Shown piece after piece: positions 53,301-64,000 of a stretch of 64,000 nt of DNA; the stretch's first letter is position 1; each line of letters begins with the position of its first letter. A program made the translations under genes and the position numbers. The notes beneath the pieces were generated by a model. That model worked only from the letters and a program-made list of their open reading frames with translations, made no database searches and was not told where the DNA came from. This DNA comes from an uncultured Bacteroidales bacterium (GTDB taxonomy: Bacteria > Bacteroidota > Bacteroidia > Bacteroidales > UBA932): NCBI GenBank assembly GCA_946405435.1, contig CAMJHF010000001.1, forward strand, positions 62,001 to 126,000. The letters run 5' to 3'.

Positions 53301-53987
53301 TTAGCGGTAAGCGAAAAGCCGGTAGTCTGCCGTGCTGAAAGTCATTTTGTGGCGGGGCTTGGAGGCCGGGTTGCCGTCTGGTGTTATTATTATCCTCACG
53401 GCGGAAGCCGGCCTTCGGTTGCGGAAAGCCTCGGCGGCCTCGGCCGGATCGGTGTAGATGGTTATCCCATGCGGAATGCCGTGTGTGATGACTCCTATTC
53501 CGGAGTACGCGGCGGTTTCGGATTCCATGGCGGCGTCGGTGTAATCCTGAACGATGCTTATGAACACCGGCATATACAAGAGTTCCTGGCCGGAGCTGTC
53601 TCTTTCGCCGGCTATTGGAACGGAGATGATTTCCAGCGGACGTTTAAGGGGGTTGGTGTCGTTGGTTTTGCCGCCCTTGGCGAGGGTCAGGTACACTATC
53701 CCGCGGTTGTTTTCGGTGTACAGGAAGCACAGGTCGGGGTTGCTCTTCTGCTTCTCGAACTGGGCTTTCGTACAGAATTCATAAGGTGAAATGGTCCACA
53801 GCGAGGTTATGCTTTCCCGGAGGGCCTGGTCGAATTCCGGAGGTCCGGGGAGCACCACCCTGGTGGTTTTGCTCTTGAAGTCCTGCATCCTGTAGCTCTT
53901 GGTGTAGATGCGCTTCTGCCCCCAGGAAGTCAAGGGCAAAAGCAGCAGGAAGAGCAAGAATATAATTTTCCCGATAGGGCGTTTCAT
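53301..53987 (-). CDS. Exported hypothetical protein in the GH3 operon
   Basis: A 228-residue protein with a strong signal peptide (IIFLLFLLLLPLTSWGQKR). The mature part contains RIYTKSYRMQDFKSKTTRVV and several short strands. It looks like a conserved periplasmic protein of the Bacteroidales, but I cannot name a family. It heads the operon with the small gene and the GH3 enzyme and is divergent from dnaX. Confidence 0.65.
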   Translation of the reverse strand: MKRPIGKIIFLLFLLLLPLTSWGQKRIYTKSYRMQDFKSKTTRVVLPGPPEFDQALRESITSLWTISPYEFCTKAQFEKQKSNPDLCFLYTENNRGIVYLTLAKGGKTNDTNPLKRPLEIISVPIAGERDSSGQELLYMPVFISIVQDYTDAAMESETAAYSGIGVITHGIPHGITIYTDPAEAAEAFRNRRPASAVRIIITPDGNPASKPRHKMTFSTADYRLFAYR

Positions 53988-54040
53988 ATCAGCAAAGTTA
54001 AAAAATAATTCACTACATTTGTAAAATTAAGACGCATATT

Positions 54041-55893
54041 ATGGCTCAGTATATAGTTTCTGCCCGCAAATACCGTCCCGATTCCTTTGAAACCCTCATA
54101 GGACAGGACAACATAGCCCGGACACTCAAAAACTCCATCCTCCGCGGCCAGTTGGCCCATGCCTATTTGTTCTGCGGCCCCAGGGGTGTAGGCAAAACCA
54201 GTGCCGCGCGCATTTTTGCAAAGACCATCAACTGCTCCCATCCCGGCCCGGACATGGAACCCTGCGGCGAGTGCGAATCCTGCGTATCCTTCCGCGAGGG
54301 GCGCTCGTACTGCATCCACGAACTCGACGCCGCGTCCAACAATGGCGTCGAGGATATCAAGGCCCTGATGGAACAGGTGCAGATTCCACCACAGGTGGGC
54401 CGTTACAGCGTGTATATCATAGATGAGGTGCACATGCTCACCCAGTCCGCCTTCAATGCGTTCCTGAAAACCCTCGAGGAGCCCCCTGCACACGCGATTT
54501 TCATTCTCGCCACCACCGAGAAGCACAAGATCATCCCCACCATACTGAGCCGCTGCCAGACCTACGACTTCAACCGCATCGGCGTGCCGGATATTGTACG
54601 CAACCTCCGCGACATCGCCGGCAAGGAAGGTGTGACGGTAGATGACGAGTCGCTCCACGTGATTGCCCAGAAGGCGGACGGCGCCATGCGCGACGCCCTT
54701 ACCATCTTTGACCAGACCGTGGCTTTCTGCGGCACTGACATCCACTACGAAGACGTGATCCGCAATCTGAACGTGCTGGATTACGAGTACAGTTTCCGCC
54801 TGGTCGACGCCTTCCTCGCCAAGGACTACGCCACGGCGCTGCTGATTTTCGACGAGATACTCTCCAAGGGCTTCAACGCCCTGCACTTCGTGTCGGCCGT
54901 GGGTTCGCACCTCCGCGACCTTCTGGTCAGCCGTACCGGAGGCCTGGACGCCCTGCTCGACCTGCCCGATTCGCTTAAGTCCCGCTATTCCGAGCAGGCC
55001 GCCCGCTGCAGCGTCAAGTTTATCTACGACGCCCTTGGCGTGATAGCGCAGTGCGAGGCCGGCTACCGCGCCGCCACCAACCAGCGCCTGCACATAGAAT
55101 ACGCCCTCATGCGCCTCGCCTTCCTGGGCGGTGTGCCTGCGCCGCAGGCCGCAACCATCCCCCAGCAGTCCCAAGTGACAGGTGAAGGTTCCCCCGGAAC
55201 CCCCTCTGTCGCTCCTGCGGCGCCCCGAACCGCCCCTGCGGGACAAAAAACGGCAAATTCTGTCCCGGAACCTGCCAATTCAGCTCCTGCGGGACAAAAA
55301 ACGGCAAATTCTGTCCCGGAACCTGCCAATTCAGCCCCTGCGGGACAAAAAACGGCAAATTTTGTCCCGGAACCTGCCGAATCCGCGCCCGCTGGACAAA
55401 AAGCGGCGGATTCTGTCCAGAGGCCGCGGCGCAGGGCCTCCGGGCTGTCCCTCAGTTCACTGATGGACGATGAAGAGATCACCGTGGAACTGGCCCCCGA
55501 GGAGTCCCAGGAGCCGCAGGCCAAACTCCCCGATGCGGAGGCCCTGTCTGCCAAATGGCTGGAGCTCGCGGCTTCGTTTTCGTCCCAGCCGCGCCTTGCA
55601 AACGCCCTTTCAGGCTCCAAGCTGGAAGCCTCTGAGCAGGACGGCAGGCCGGTCGTGTCCTTCTCCCTTGTAAACGAAGCCCAGAAGAACTGGATAGCGG
55701 AGAAGAAACTTCGCGAGCTGGAAGACCGCTTCCGCAAACTCACCGACTGTCCGTCCCTGCGTCTGGAACCGGTCGTCATCCCCGAAGAAGAACACGAAGA
55801 AAAAGTATATCTCCCCCAGGAGAAAGCCATGGACCTCATGAGCAAGAACACCGAGGTGGGAGAATTGGTTAAAGACTTAGCACTTGATATACG

Positions 55894-55897
<4 letters not shown>
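54041..55897 (+). CDS. dnaX: DNA polymerase III subunit gamma/tau
   Basis: A 618-residue clamp-loader ATPase. The AAA+ core has Walker [15 protein letters not shown], the zinc site [17 protein letters not shown] and the [16 protein letters not shown] sensor region. After domain III (to about residue 365) comes a linker with four copies of a 17-residue repeat, [21 protein letters not shown] (55235-55438), then a C-terminal tau-like domain. TACATTTG at 54014-54021 is a candidate -7 box. The last four bases overlap the lptB start, so translation is coupled. The linker repeat is unusual; see findings. Confidence 0.96.
55235..55438 (+). repeat. Four 51-bp palindromic repeats inside dnaX
   Basis: Units start at 55235, 55286, 55337 and 55388. 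Each contains a hairpin: arms CGGGACA/TGTCCCG in units 1-3 and CTGGACA/TGTCCAG in unit 4, so one base pair has changed on both sides. The reverse complement of the hairpin (GACAGAATTTGCCG) resembles the core of the 51-bp units flanking the transposase (GACAGGATTCCGCCG). The period is also 51 bp. The units are read in frame as a 17-residue protein repeat. Confidence 0.85.
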
Positions 55898-58435
<2,538 letters not shown>

Positions 58436-58454
<19 letters not shown>

Positions 58455-59491
58455 CAGTCCTGCTGCTTTTGGCGGCCCTCCTGCTGCCGGTGCACGCCGC
58501 TGCAGCCCCGCAGGAGGATGCGCCGGCGATAGATATGAACGAATACATATTCGGGCATATAAGCGACGCGTACGAATGGCACATCGCCACTGTCAACGGA
58601 AAACATATATCAATCCCCCTGCCCTGTATCGTCATAGACGGAGGCGTGCATGTGTTCAGCAGCGCCCGTCTCGGGCACGGGGAGGAGTACCAGGGCTACC
58701 GCATAGCCGCCACGGGGCAGCCGCACGAGGGCAAGATAGTGCGTGCCGCGGACGGCTCCAGGCCCGTGGACCTGTCGGTGACCAAGAACGTCTGCGGACT
58801 TATCATCGACAGCATCATCCTTGTGGTGCTCATCCTGCTTTGCGCCCGCTGGTACAGGCGGCACGACTACCTGAAGGAAGCCCCCAAGGGCCTGGCGGCT
58901 CTTCTGGAGCCCGTCATCATGACCATCGAAAACGATGTCATCAAAGAGGCTGTAGGGCCTGATTACAAGCGTTTTTCGCCATATCTTCTGACGGCGTTCT
59001 TCTTTATCCTCATCAACAATCTGATGGGGATAGTACCGATATTCCCGGGAGGGGCCAACATCACGGGCAATATAGCCGTGACATTCGTACTCGCCCTGTT
59101 TACATTCCTGATGGTCAACCTCTTCGGCAACAAGCACTACTGGAAGGATATCCTGTGGCCCGATGTGCCATTGTTCCTGAAGGCGATTCCCATCATGCCG
59201 GCGATAGAGATCCTGGGCATGTTCACCAAGCCTTTCTCGCTCATGGTGAGGCTCTTTGCCAACATGCTGGCCGGCCACATCATGCTCCTGAGCGCCGTGG
59301 CGCTTATATTCCTGACGGCCAAGATGGGCCCCCTTCTGAACGGCTCCCTGAGCTTTGTAGCGGTAGTGCTGGGCATATTCCTGGATTGTCTCGAGCTGCT
59401 CGTGGCCTTTATCCAGGCCTATGTGTTCACCATGCTGTCGTCTGTCTTCATCGGTCTGGCGCATCAGCATCCCGAAAAAGAAACTCATTAA
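58436..59491 (+). CDS. atpB: ATP synthase Fo subunit a with exported N-terminal extension
   Basis: A 351-residue subunit. It begins with a signal-like segment (LTVLLLLAALLLPVHAAAA) and ~90 extra periplasmic residues before the membrane helices, a known Bacteroidetes feature. The essential Arg is in SLMVRLFANMLAGH. Together with the c-ring it forms the proton path. No atpI-like gene precedes it. Confidence 0.95.
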
Positions 59492-59503
59492 AATCAAATA
59501 GTT

Positions 59504-59746
59504 ATGTTAGTATCAATTCTTCAAGCGGCAGTTCTTGCCAAAGTAGGCGGCGCAATCGGCGCCGGTATAGTCGCAATCGGCGCTGCCATAGGTATAGGCA
59601 AACTGGCCCAATCCACCATGGAAGCGTCTGCGCGTCAGCCCGAGATCGCCGGCGGTCTGCGTACCACCGCCATCATCATAGGCGCGCTCCTTGAAGGCGT
59701 GTGCCTTATCGGCGTTATCGCTTGTCTGCTGGCTGTGCTTCTGTAG
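59504..59746 (+). CDS. atpE: ATP synthase Fo subunit c
   Basis: An 80-residue hairpin of two helices. The polar loop is ARQPE (residues 43-47), and the ion-binding carboxylate is Glu64 in GALLEGVCLIG. The residues around Glu64 do not show the ES/T pattern of sodium-binding rings, so proton use is more likely. Glycine repeats in helix one (GAIGAGIVAIGAAIGIG) are normal. Confidence 0.96.
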   Translation: MLVSILQAAVLAKVGGAIGAGIVAIGAAIGIGKLAQSTMEASARQPEIAGGLRTTAIIIGALLEGVCLIGVIACLLAVLL

Positions 59747-59752
59747 GGGCTT

Positions 59753-60256
59753 ATGTCGCTGATTACACCTGATTTCGGACTCATCTTCTGGATGGTCGTA
59801 ATCTTCGGCGTGGTGTTCTTCATCCTCGCCAAGTTCGGCTTCCCGGTGATAACGAAGGCTGTCCGCAAGCGCTCCGAGCATATCGAAGACGCGCTCAGGG
59901 AGGCTGAACGGGCTCGCCTCAGCGTGCAGGAAGCGGCCATCCAGAGGCAGCAGATGCTGGAACAGACACGTACCGAGCAGGGCAAGATCCTCCAGGATGC
60001 TTCCAAGGCCAAGGAGGCCATACTGTCGGAAGCCCGCGCGAAAGCCCAGGAAGAGGCGGCCGAAATGCTTCGCGGCGCACGCGAGGAGATTGCCGCCGAA
60101 AAGGAATCGGCCTTGCGCGAAATCCGTTCGGAGGTGTCGGCCCTTTCGCTTGCCGTAGCAGAAAAGATAGTCCGCAAGGAACTGGAAGAAACCCCGGAGC
60201 AGCTTGCCCTCATGGAAAGGCTCTCCGACGAAGCCTCGGCGCCGCCGGCCAACTGA
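59753..60256 (+). CDS. atpF: ATP synthase Fo subunit b
   Basis: A 167-residue stator with one N-terminal membrane helix (FWMVVIFGVVFFILAKFGF) followed by a long, charged, Ala/Glu/Arg-rich coiled coil. It links Fo to the delta subunit. The gap to atpE is six bases and to atpH one base. Confidence 0.95.
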   Translation: MSLITPDFGLIFWMVVIFGVVFFILAKFGFPVITKAVRKRSEHIEDALREAERARLSVQEAAIQRQQMLEQTRTEQGKILQDASKAKEAILSEARAKAQEEAAEMLRGAREEIAAEKESALREIRSEVSALSLAVAEKIVRKELEETPEQLALMERLSDEASAPPAN

Positions 60257-60257
60257 T

Positions 60258-60734
60258 ATGAATACCGGAGCGATTACCAAACGTTATGCAATGGCCCTGC
60301 TGCTTCTGACAAATGACAACGGCAGCGGCGAGGCGGTGTGCGCCCAGATCGTGAAGATGCTTCGGCGCCCGTTCTCCATGCCCGAAAACCTTGAGCCGGA
60401 CCTGCAGAAATTCATAGCCCTGCTGGCAAGGAACGGACGTTTGGATTACCTCCGGCGGATATTCCGGACCTTTGTAGACATGTATTGCGAGGACGCGTCC
60501 CTCGCCCACGTACGCCTGACGACTGTGGTTGCCTCGCCGGAGCTGGAGGCCAGGATCATTAAGGAGATAGAGCGGCGCAGCGGCCACAGGGTGCTGCTCG
60601 AGACGGATACCGACCCTTCGCTTATCGGAGGCTACCGCGTTGAGTATCATGGATATATGCTGGATGCAAGCGTACGGCGCCAGCTGGAGATACTGCAGCG
60701 TCAGTTTGTAGAAAAGAACAACAGGATTGTGTAA
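60258..60734 (+). CDS. atpH: ATP synthase F1 delta subunit
   Basis: A 158-residue stator cap protein. An N-terminal helical domain starts [15 protein letters not shown], and the C-terminal part has [20 protein letters not shown], the conserved delta signature region. The start at 60258 is chosen over one inside atpF because it gives the family N-terminus and a one-base gap. Confidence 0.94.
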   Translation: MNTGAITKRYAMALLLLTNDNGSGEAVCAQIVKMLRRPFSMPENLEPDLQKFIALLARNGRLDYLRRIFRTFVDMYCEDASLAHVRLTTVVASPELEARIIKEIERRSGHRVLLETDTDPSLIGGYRVEYHGYMLDASVRRQLEILQRQFVEKNNRIV

Positions 60735-60736
60735 GG

Positions 60737-62323
60737 ATGGCACAGAATACTATCAAAGCAAGTGAGATTTCAGACATACTCTACAGGCAGCTGAAGGGTA
60801 TAGATATGTCTGTAAAATACGAAGAGGTGGGCAGCGTGCTCACCGTCAGCGACGGCGTGGCGCGTATTTACGGCCTGTCCAAGGCCGAAGCCGGTGAGTT
60901 GCTCGAATTCGAATGCGGCGTGAAGGGGGTTGTCATGAACCTCGAAGAAGACAGCGTCGGCGCAGTTCTGCTGGGTCCCACCGACCTGGTGAAGGAAGAC
61001 ATGAGGGTGAGAAGGCTCGGTCGGATTGCCGGAATCGATGTGGGCGAAGGCCTGGTGGGGCGCGTGGTCGACCCCATAGGCACTCCTCTTGACGGTCTGG
61101 GCAAAGTGCAGGGCGAGACCGTGCGCATGCCCCTTGAGCGCAAGGCTCCCGGAGTCATATTCCGCGAGCCCGTCCACGAGCCTCTGCAGACCGGACTCAA
61201 GGCCATCGACTCCATGATTCCCATAGGACGCGGACAGCGCGAACTTATTATCGGCGACCGCCAGACCGGCAAGACCGCCATCGCTCTCGATACCATCATA
61301 AACCAGCGTGAAGGCTGGCTTTCGGGCAATCCGGTGTATTGTATATATGTGGCTGTCGGCCAGAAGGGCTCCACTGTGGCATCGATAGTCCAGACGCTCA
61401 GGCAGAGAGGTGCCATGGACTATACCATCGTGGTCGCCGCAACCGCTGCGGATCCTGCTGCGCTTCAATACTATGCGCCGTTTGCCGGTGCTGCAATAGG
61501 CGAGTACTTCCGGGATACGGGCCGCCATGCCCTCGTCATCTACGACGACCTCAGCAAGCAGGCCGTCGCCTATCGCGAAGTTTCCTTGATCCTTCGTCGT
61601 CCGTCCGGCCGCGAGGCTTATCCGGGCGATGTCTTCTACCTGCATTCGCGCCTTCTGGAGCGTGCGGCCAAGATTATTTCCCAGCAGGAAGTTGCCGAGC
61701 AGATGAACGACCTCCCCGAGTCGCTGCGCGGCAAGGTCAAGGCCGGAGGCTCCCTGACGGCCCTGCCCATCATCGAGACACAGGCCGGCGACGTCTCTGC
61801 CTACATTCCGACCAACGTGATATCCATCACCGACGGCCAGATCTACCTGGAGAGTTCGCTGTTCAACGCCGGTTTCAGGCCTGCCGTGAACGTGGGTATA
61901 TCGGTGTCGCGAGTAGGCGGCGCCGCACAGGTGAAGAGCATGAAGAAGGTGGCCGGAACCCTCAAGATAGACCAGGCGCAGTTCAGCGAACTGGAGTCTT
62001 TTTCCAAGTTCTCTTCCGACCTTGACAAGGTCACGGCCATGGCCCTTGACAAGGGGCGCAAGAATAACCAGCTGCTCATACAGCCCCAGTACTCGCCCAT
62101 GCCGGTAGGGGAGCAGGTGGCCGTGCTGTATTGCGGCACGCATGCGCTGATGGCCGGTATTCAGGTCAATCAAGTGATTGAGTTCCAAACGCTTTTCCTT
62201 GACCGCATGCGCAATTCCCATAAGGCTGTTCTGGACGAACTTCAGTCCGGTGTGGTATCGCAGGCAAGTGAGGATGTCATTAAGAGTGTCGCCGCCGAGG
62301 TATGTCATCACTTAGGGAAGTAA
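60737..62323 (+). CDS. atpA: ATP synthase F1 alpha subunit
   Basis: A 528-residue non-catalytic nucleotide-binding subunit with Walker [17 protein letters not shown], the [16 protein letters not shown] segment and [20 protein letters not shown]. The arginine finger region follows in [13 protein letters not shown]. Its end overlaps atpG by 22 bases. Confidence 0.98.
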   Translation: MAQNTIKASEISDILYRQLKGIDMSVKYEEVGSVLTVSDGVARIYGLSKAEAGELLEFECGVKGVVMNLEEDSVGAVLLGPTDLVKEDMRVRRLGRIAGIDVGEGLVGRVVDPIGTPLDGLGKVQGETVRMPLERKAPGVIFREPVHEPLQTGLKAIDSMIPIGRGQRELIIGDRQTGKTAIALDTIINQREGWLSGNPVYCIYVAVGQKGSTVASIVQTLRQRGAMDYTIVVAATAADPAALQYYAPFAGAAIGEYFRDTGRHALVIYDDLSKQAVAYREVSLILRRPSGREAYPGDVFYLHSRLLERAAKIISQQEVAEQMNDLPESLRGKVKAGGSLTALPIIETQAGDVSAYIPTNVISITDGQIYLESSLFNAGFRPAVNVGISVSRVGGAAQVKSMKKVAGTLKIDQAQFSELESFSKFSSDLDKVTAMALDKGRKNNQLLIQPQYSPMPVGEQVAVLYCGTHALMAGIQVNQVIEFQTLFLDRMRNSHKAVLDELQSGVVSQASEDVIKSVAAEVCHHLGK

Positions 62324-63210
62324 AGGACCGCATCGACTCTGTCAGGAGTACGCTGAAGATTACTTCGGCCATGAAACTCGTGGCTTCTTCCAAGCTCAGG
62401 AAGGCCCAGCGAGTCATTGAATCCATGCGCCCATACCAGCAGGAACTGGAACGGATTCTATCAGCCGTTCTTCTTCAGGGGACGGACTGTATCCGCCAGC
62501 CAGAAATGCAGTCGGAAGCGCCGGCCGGAGGCAGTCTGTCCCCGGAAGACCAGGCAGCACGGCCCCAGATTGTCTTGGCTTTCAGCAGCAACAGCTCCAT
62601 GTGCGGGGCGTTCAACGCCAACGTCATAAAGAAGACGCTCGAGACCTTTAATATATTAATAAGCAGGGGACTCGATGTGCAGGTATGGAGCTTCGGACGC
62701 AAGGTGACCGATGCCCTCCGAAGCAACGGGACGCCTGCCGCCCGCGATTATTCATCCCTTGTATCCCATCCGAATTTTGCGCAGGTTGCGGACATTGCCT
62801 CCGAACTGCGCGGCATGCGGGCAGCCGGGAGCATCTCCGACGCCATCCTTGTTTACAATCACTTCGTGAGCACCGGGCGCCAGCAGGTGACCGTCGAGTC
62901 TTTCTTTGAGACCAGCCTCCGGGAGCAATCCTCCGATGTGGCGGGGGACTATACGGATTACATCGTAGAGCCGTCGCGGGAGGAACTGCTGGATAAACTC
63001 CTGCCCCAGGTGAGCGACCTTAAGCTCTACACCACCTTGCTCGACTCCGCAGCGTCGGAACATGCCGCGCGCATGGTGGCCATGCAGGCTGCCACCGACA
63101 ACGGCCAGGAGCTTCTCTCCGAGCTCACCCTCGAGTACAATAAGGGGCGTCAGCAAAAAATCACTTCCGAGATACTTGACTTGGTCGGCGGGGCAGCGCA
63201 GCAGATATAA
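62302..63210 (+). CDS. atpG: ATP synthase F1 gamma subunit
   Basis: A 302-residue rotor shaft with the two terminal coiled-coil helices: N-terminal [20 protein letters not shown] and C-terminal [21 protein letters not shown] middle Rossmann-like part contains [13 protein letters not shown]. It is the last gene of the operon, with a terminator 109 bp downstream. Confidence 0.96.
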   Translation: MSSLREVKDRIDSVRSTLKITSAMKLVASSKLRKAQRVIESMRPYQQELERILSAVLLQGTDCIRQPEMQSEAPAGGSLSPEDQAARPQIVLAFSSNSSMCGAFNANVIKKTLETFNILISRGLDVQVWSFGRKVTDALRSNGTPAARDYSSLVSHPNFAQVADIASELRGMRAAGSISDAILVYNHFVSTGRQQVTVESFFETSLREQSSDVAGDYTDYIVEPSREELLDKLLPQVSDLKLYTTLLDSAASEHAARMVAMQAATDNGQELLSELTLEYNKGRQQKITSEILDLVGGAAQQI

Positions 63211-63318
63211 AAAATTTTTTAATTAATTATCGGAACTTTTATTGGCTTTTATCTTAATGATTTAAAGCTTAAAATGCCTTATTGCTTTCGATTTTTATGC
63301 ATTTTTATGCATTTTTCC

Positions 63319-63346
63319 GCCTTGCAGATGCCTGCAAGGCTTGTTT
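63319..63346 (+). terminator. Terminator of the ATP synthase operon
   Basis: A 9-bp perfect stem (GCCTTGCAG / CTGCAAGGC) with a 4-nt loop, followed by TTGTTTT. The 3' side lies just upstream of the susC promoter. The preceding stretch from 63211 is AT-rich with two ATTTTTATGC copies and no gene. Confidence 0.85.
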
Positions 63347-63351
63347 TAAAA

Positions 63352-63383
63352 TTTGTTTATTTAAAAAATGTTCAGTAACTTGC
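63352..63383 (+). promoter_or_regulatory. Promoter of the SusC-family gene
   Basis: TTTG at 63352-63355, a 20-nt spacer, and TAACTTGC at 63376-63383, matching the Bacteroidetes promoter consensus except for one T in the -7 box. It would give a leader of about 65 nt before the ATG at 63457. Confidence 0.6.
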
Positions 63384-63456
63384 GCGGTATTGCTCGCATT
63401 ATACGACAAAACTTAAATATAGTTAGTATAGTTATTGTTTAATTAAAATTCAACCA

Positions 63457-64000
63457 ATGAGAAAAATTAAATCATTTTTCGCGGTTGTGGCATTGCTCCT
63501 TATCGGGACCGTTGCTTTTGCTCAGACGCAGGTCAGCGGATCGGTCAAGGAGTCAAGCGGCGAGGCTGTATCCGGAGCTGCAGTGCAGCTTAAGGGCAGT
63601 ACCACCGTGTATGCGATGACCGATGCATCTGGTAGCTACACAATTTCCGTCCCCGCTGACGGAACGCTTGTATTCAGCTGCCTTGGCTACAAACCGGTGG
63701 AAATACCCGTTGGTGGAAAGAAGGTTGTCGATGTGACCCTCGAGTCTGATTCCCAGCTCCTCGAAGAGACGATCGTCGTTGCCTACGGTACAGTCAAGCG
63801 TGAGGCCGTCACCGGTTCGGTTTCGTCCGTCAAGGGTGAAACCCTCACCGCAGCCCCTGTGACTTCCGTCGACAAGGCACTTGCCGGCAAGCTCGCCGGT
63901 GTGTCCGTTTCCGCTAGCACCGGTCAGCCCGGTGCCCTTACCCAGATCCGTATTCGCGGTAATGGCTCCATCAATGCCAACAATGCCCCTCTGTGGGTTG
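63457..64000 (+). CDS. SusC/RagA-family TonB-dependent transporter, 5' part
   Basis: The first 181 codons of an outer-membrane TonB-dependent transporter, cut by the window edge. A signal peptide (FFAVVALLLIGTVAFAQ) is followed by a carboxypeptidase-regulatory-like domain (VSGSVKESSGEAVSGAAVQL, VFSCLGYKPVEIPV). A TonB-box-like segment (EETIVVAYGTVKREAVTG) and the start of the plug (GKLAGVSVSASTGQPGAL, IRIRGNGSI) come next. A SusD-like partner would be expected beyond the window. The substrate is unknown. Confidence 0.95.
   Translation, partial: MRKIKSFFAVVALLLIGTVAFAQTQVSGSVKESSGEAVSGAAVQLKGSTTVYAMTDASGSYTISVPADGTLVFSCLGYKPVEIPVGGKKVVDVTLESDSQLLEETIVVAYGTVKREAVTGSVSSVKGETLTAAPVTSVDKALAGKLAGVSVSASTGQPGALTQIRIRGNGSINANNAPLWV

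Overview
The window looks like chromosome from a fairly GC-rich member of the Bacteroidales. Supporting signs are a SusC-type TonB-dependent transporter, DUF5689-like and Big_2 lipoproteins, promoters of the TTTG / TAnnTTTG type, weak or absent Shine-Dalgarno sites, and an ATP synthase operon that starts with atpD-atpC and has an AtpB with a long exported N-terminus. Genus cannot be fixed from what is visible. I saw no rRNA, tRNA, CRISPR array or prophage.

Layout. 1-2.9 kb: end of a DUF5689-like protein and an M3 peptidase. 3-9.1 kb: an accessory region with a membrane TPR/HTH regulator, a divergent small beta-barrel protein, a lower-GC surface lipoprotein, and broken copies of the same module. 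9.1-13.9 kb: gpmI, manA, rnr. 13.8-15.9 kb: a Y1 (HUH) REP-associated-type transposase between two arrays of palindromic repeats, both with an exact 51-bp period and in opposite orientation. 15.9-18.2 kb: M28 peptidase/beta-barrel fusion and dapF. 18.2-20.9 kb: a second regulator/beta-barrel module. 21-28.8 kb: rsgA, polyprenyl synthase, rdgB, S41 protease, U32 protein, pbpC. 28.9-37 kb: alpha-2-macroglobulin (divergent from pbpC), EamA transporter, a lipoprotein, SGNH hydrolase, class I amidotransferase-like hydrolase. 37.4-42.5 kb (minus strand): MBL hydrolase, nucleoside kinase, recO, uvrA. 42.6-48.9 kb (plus strand): two deoxynucleoside kinases, acyl-CoA synthetase, sugar MFS transporter, ROK kinase, FKBP isomerase, then a strong terminator. 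49-54 kb: Big_2 lipoprotein, and a GH3 glucosidase with two small upstream genes. 54-63.2 kb: dnaX, lptB and the complete F1Fo ATP synthase operon. 63.4 kb to the end: start of a SusC-family gene.

How it fits together. Most genes are housekeeping: glycolysis, sugar uptake and phosphorylation, lysine/peptidoglycan precursor, DNA repair, nucleotide salvage and clean-up, envelope building, energy. The accessory signal is repeat-driven. (1) The regulator/beta-barrel module between dapF and rsgA has been copied to 3-8.5 kb, where fragments of the rsgA and dapF 3' ends survive as scars. (2) A ~110-bp palindromic element sits in frame inside two genes (U32 at 25.2 kb, EamA at 34.0 kb), reads as nearly the same peptide in both, and ends each time in a perfect hairpin whose left arm is an inverted copy of the host gene sequence next to it. 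(3) The 51-bp palindromic unit around the transposase has a look-alike 51-bp repeat inside the linker of dnaX, read as a 17-residue protein repeat. These three repeat systems are the parts most worth following up.
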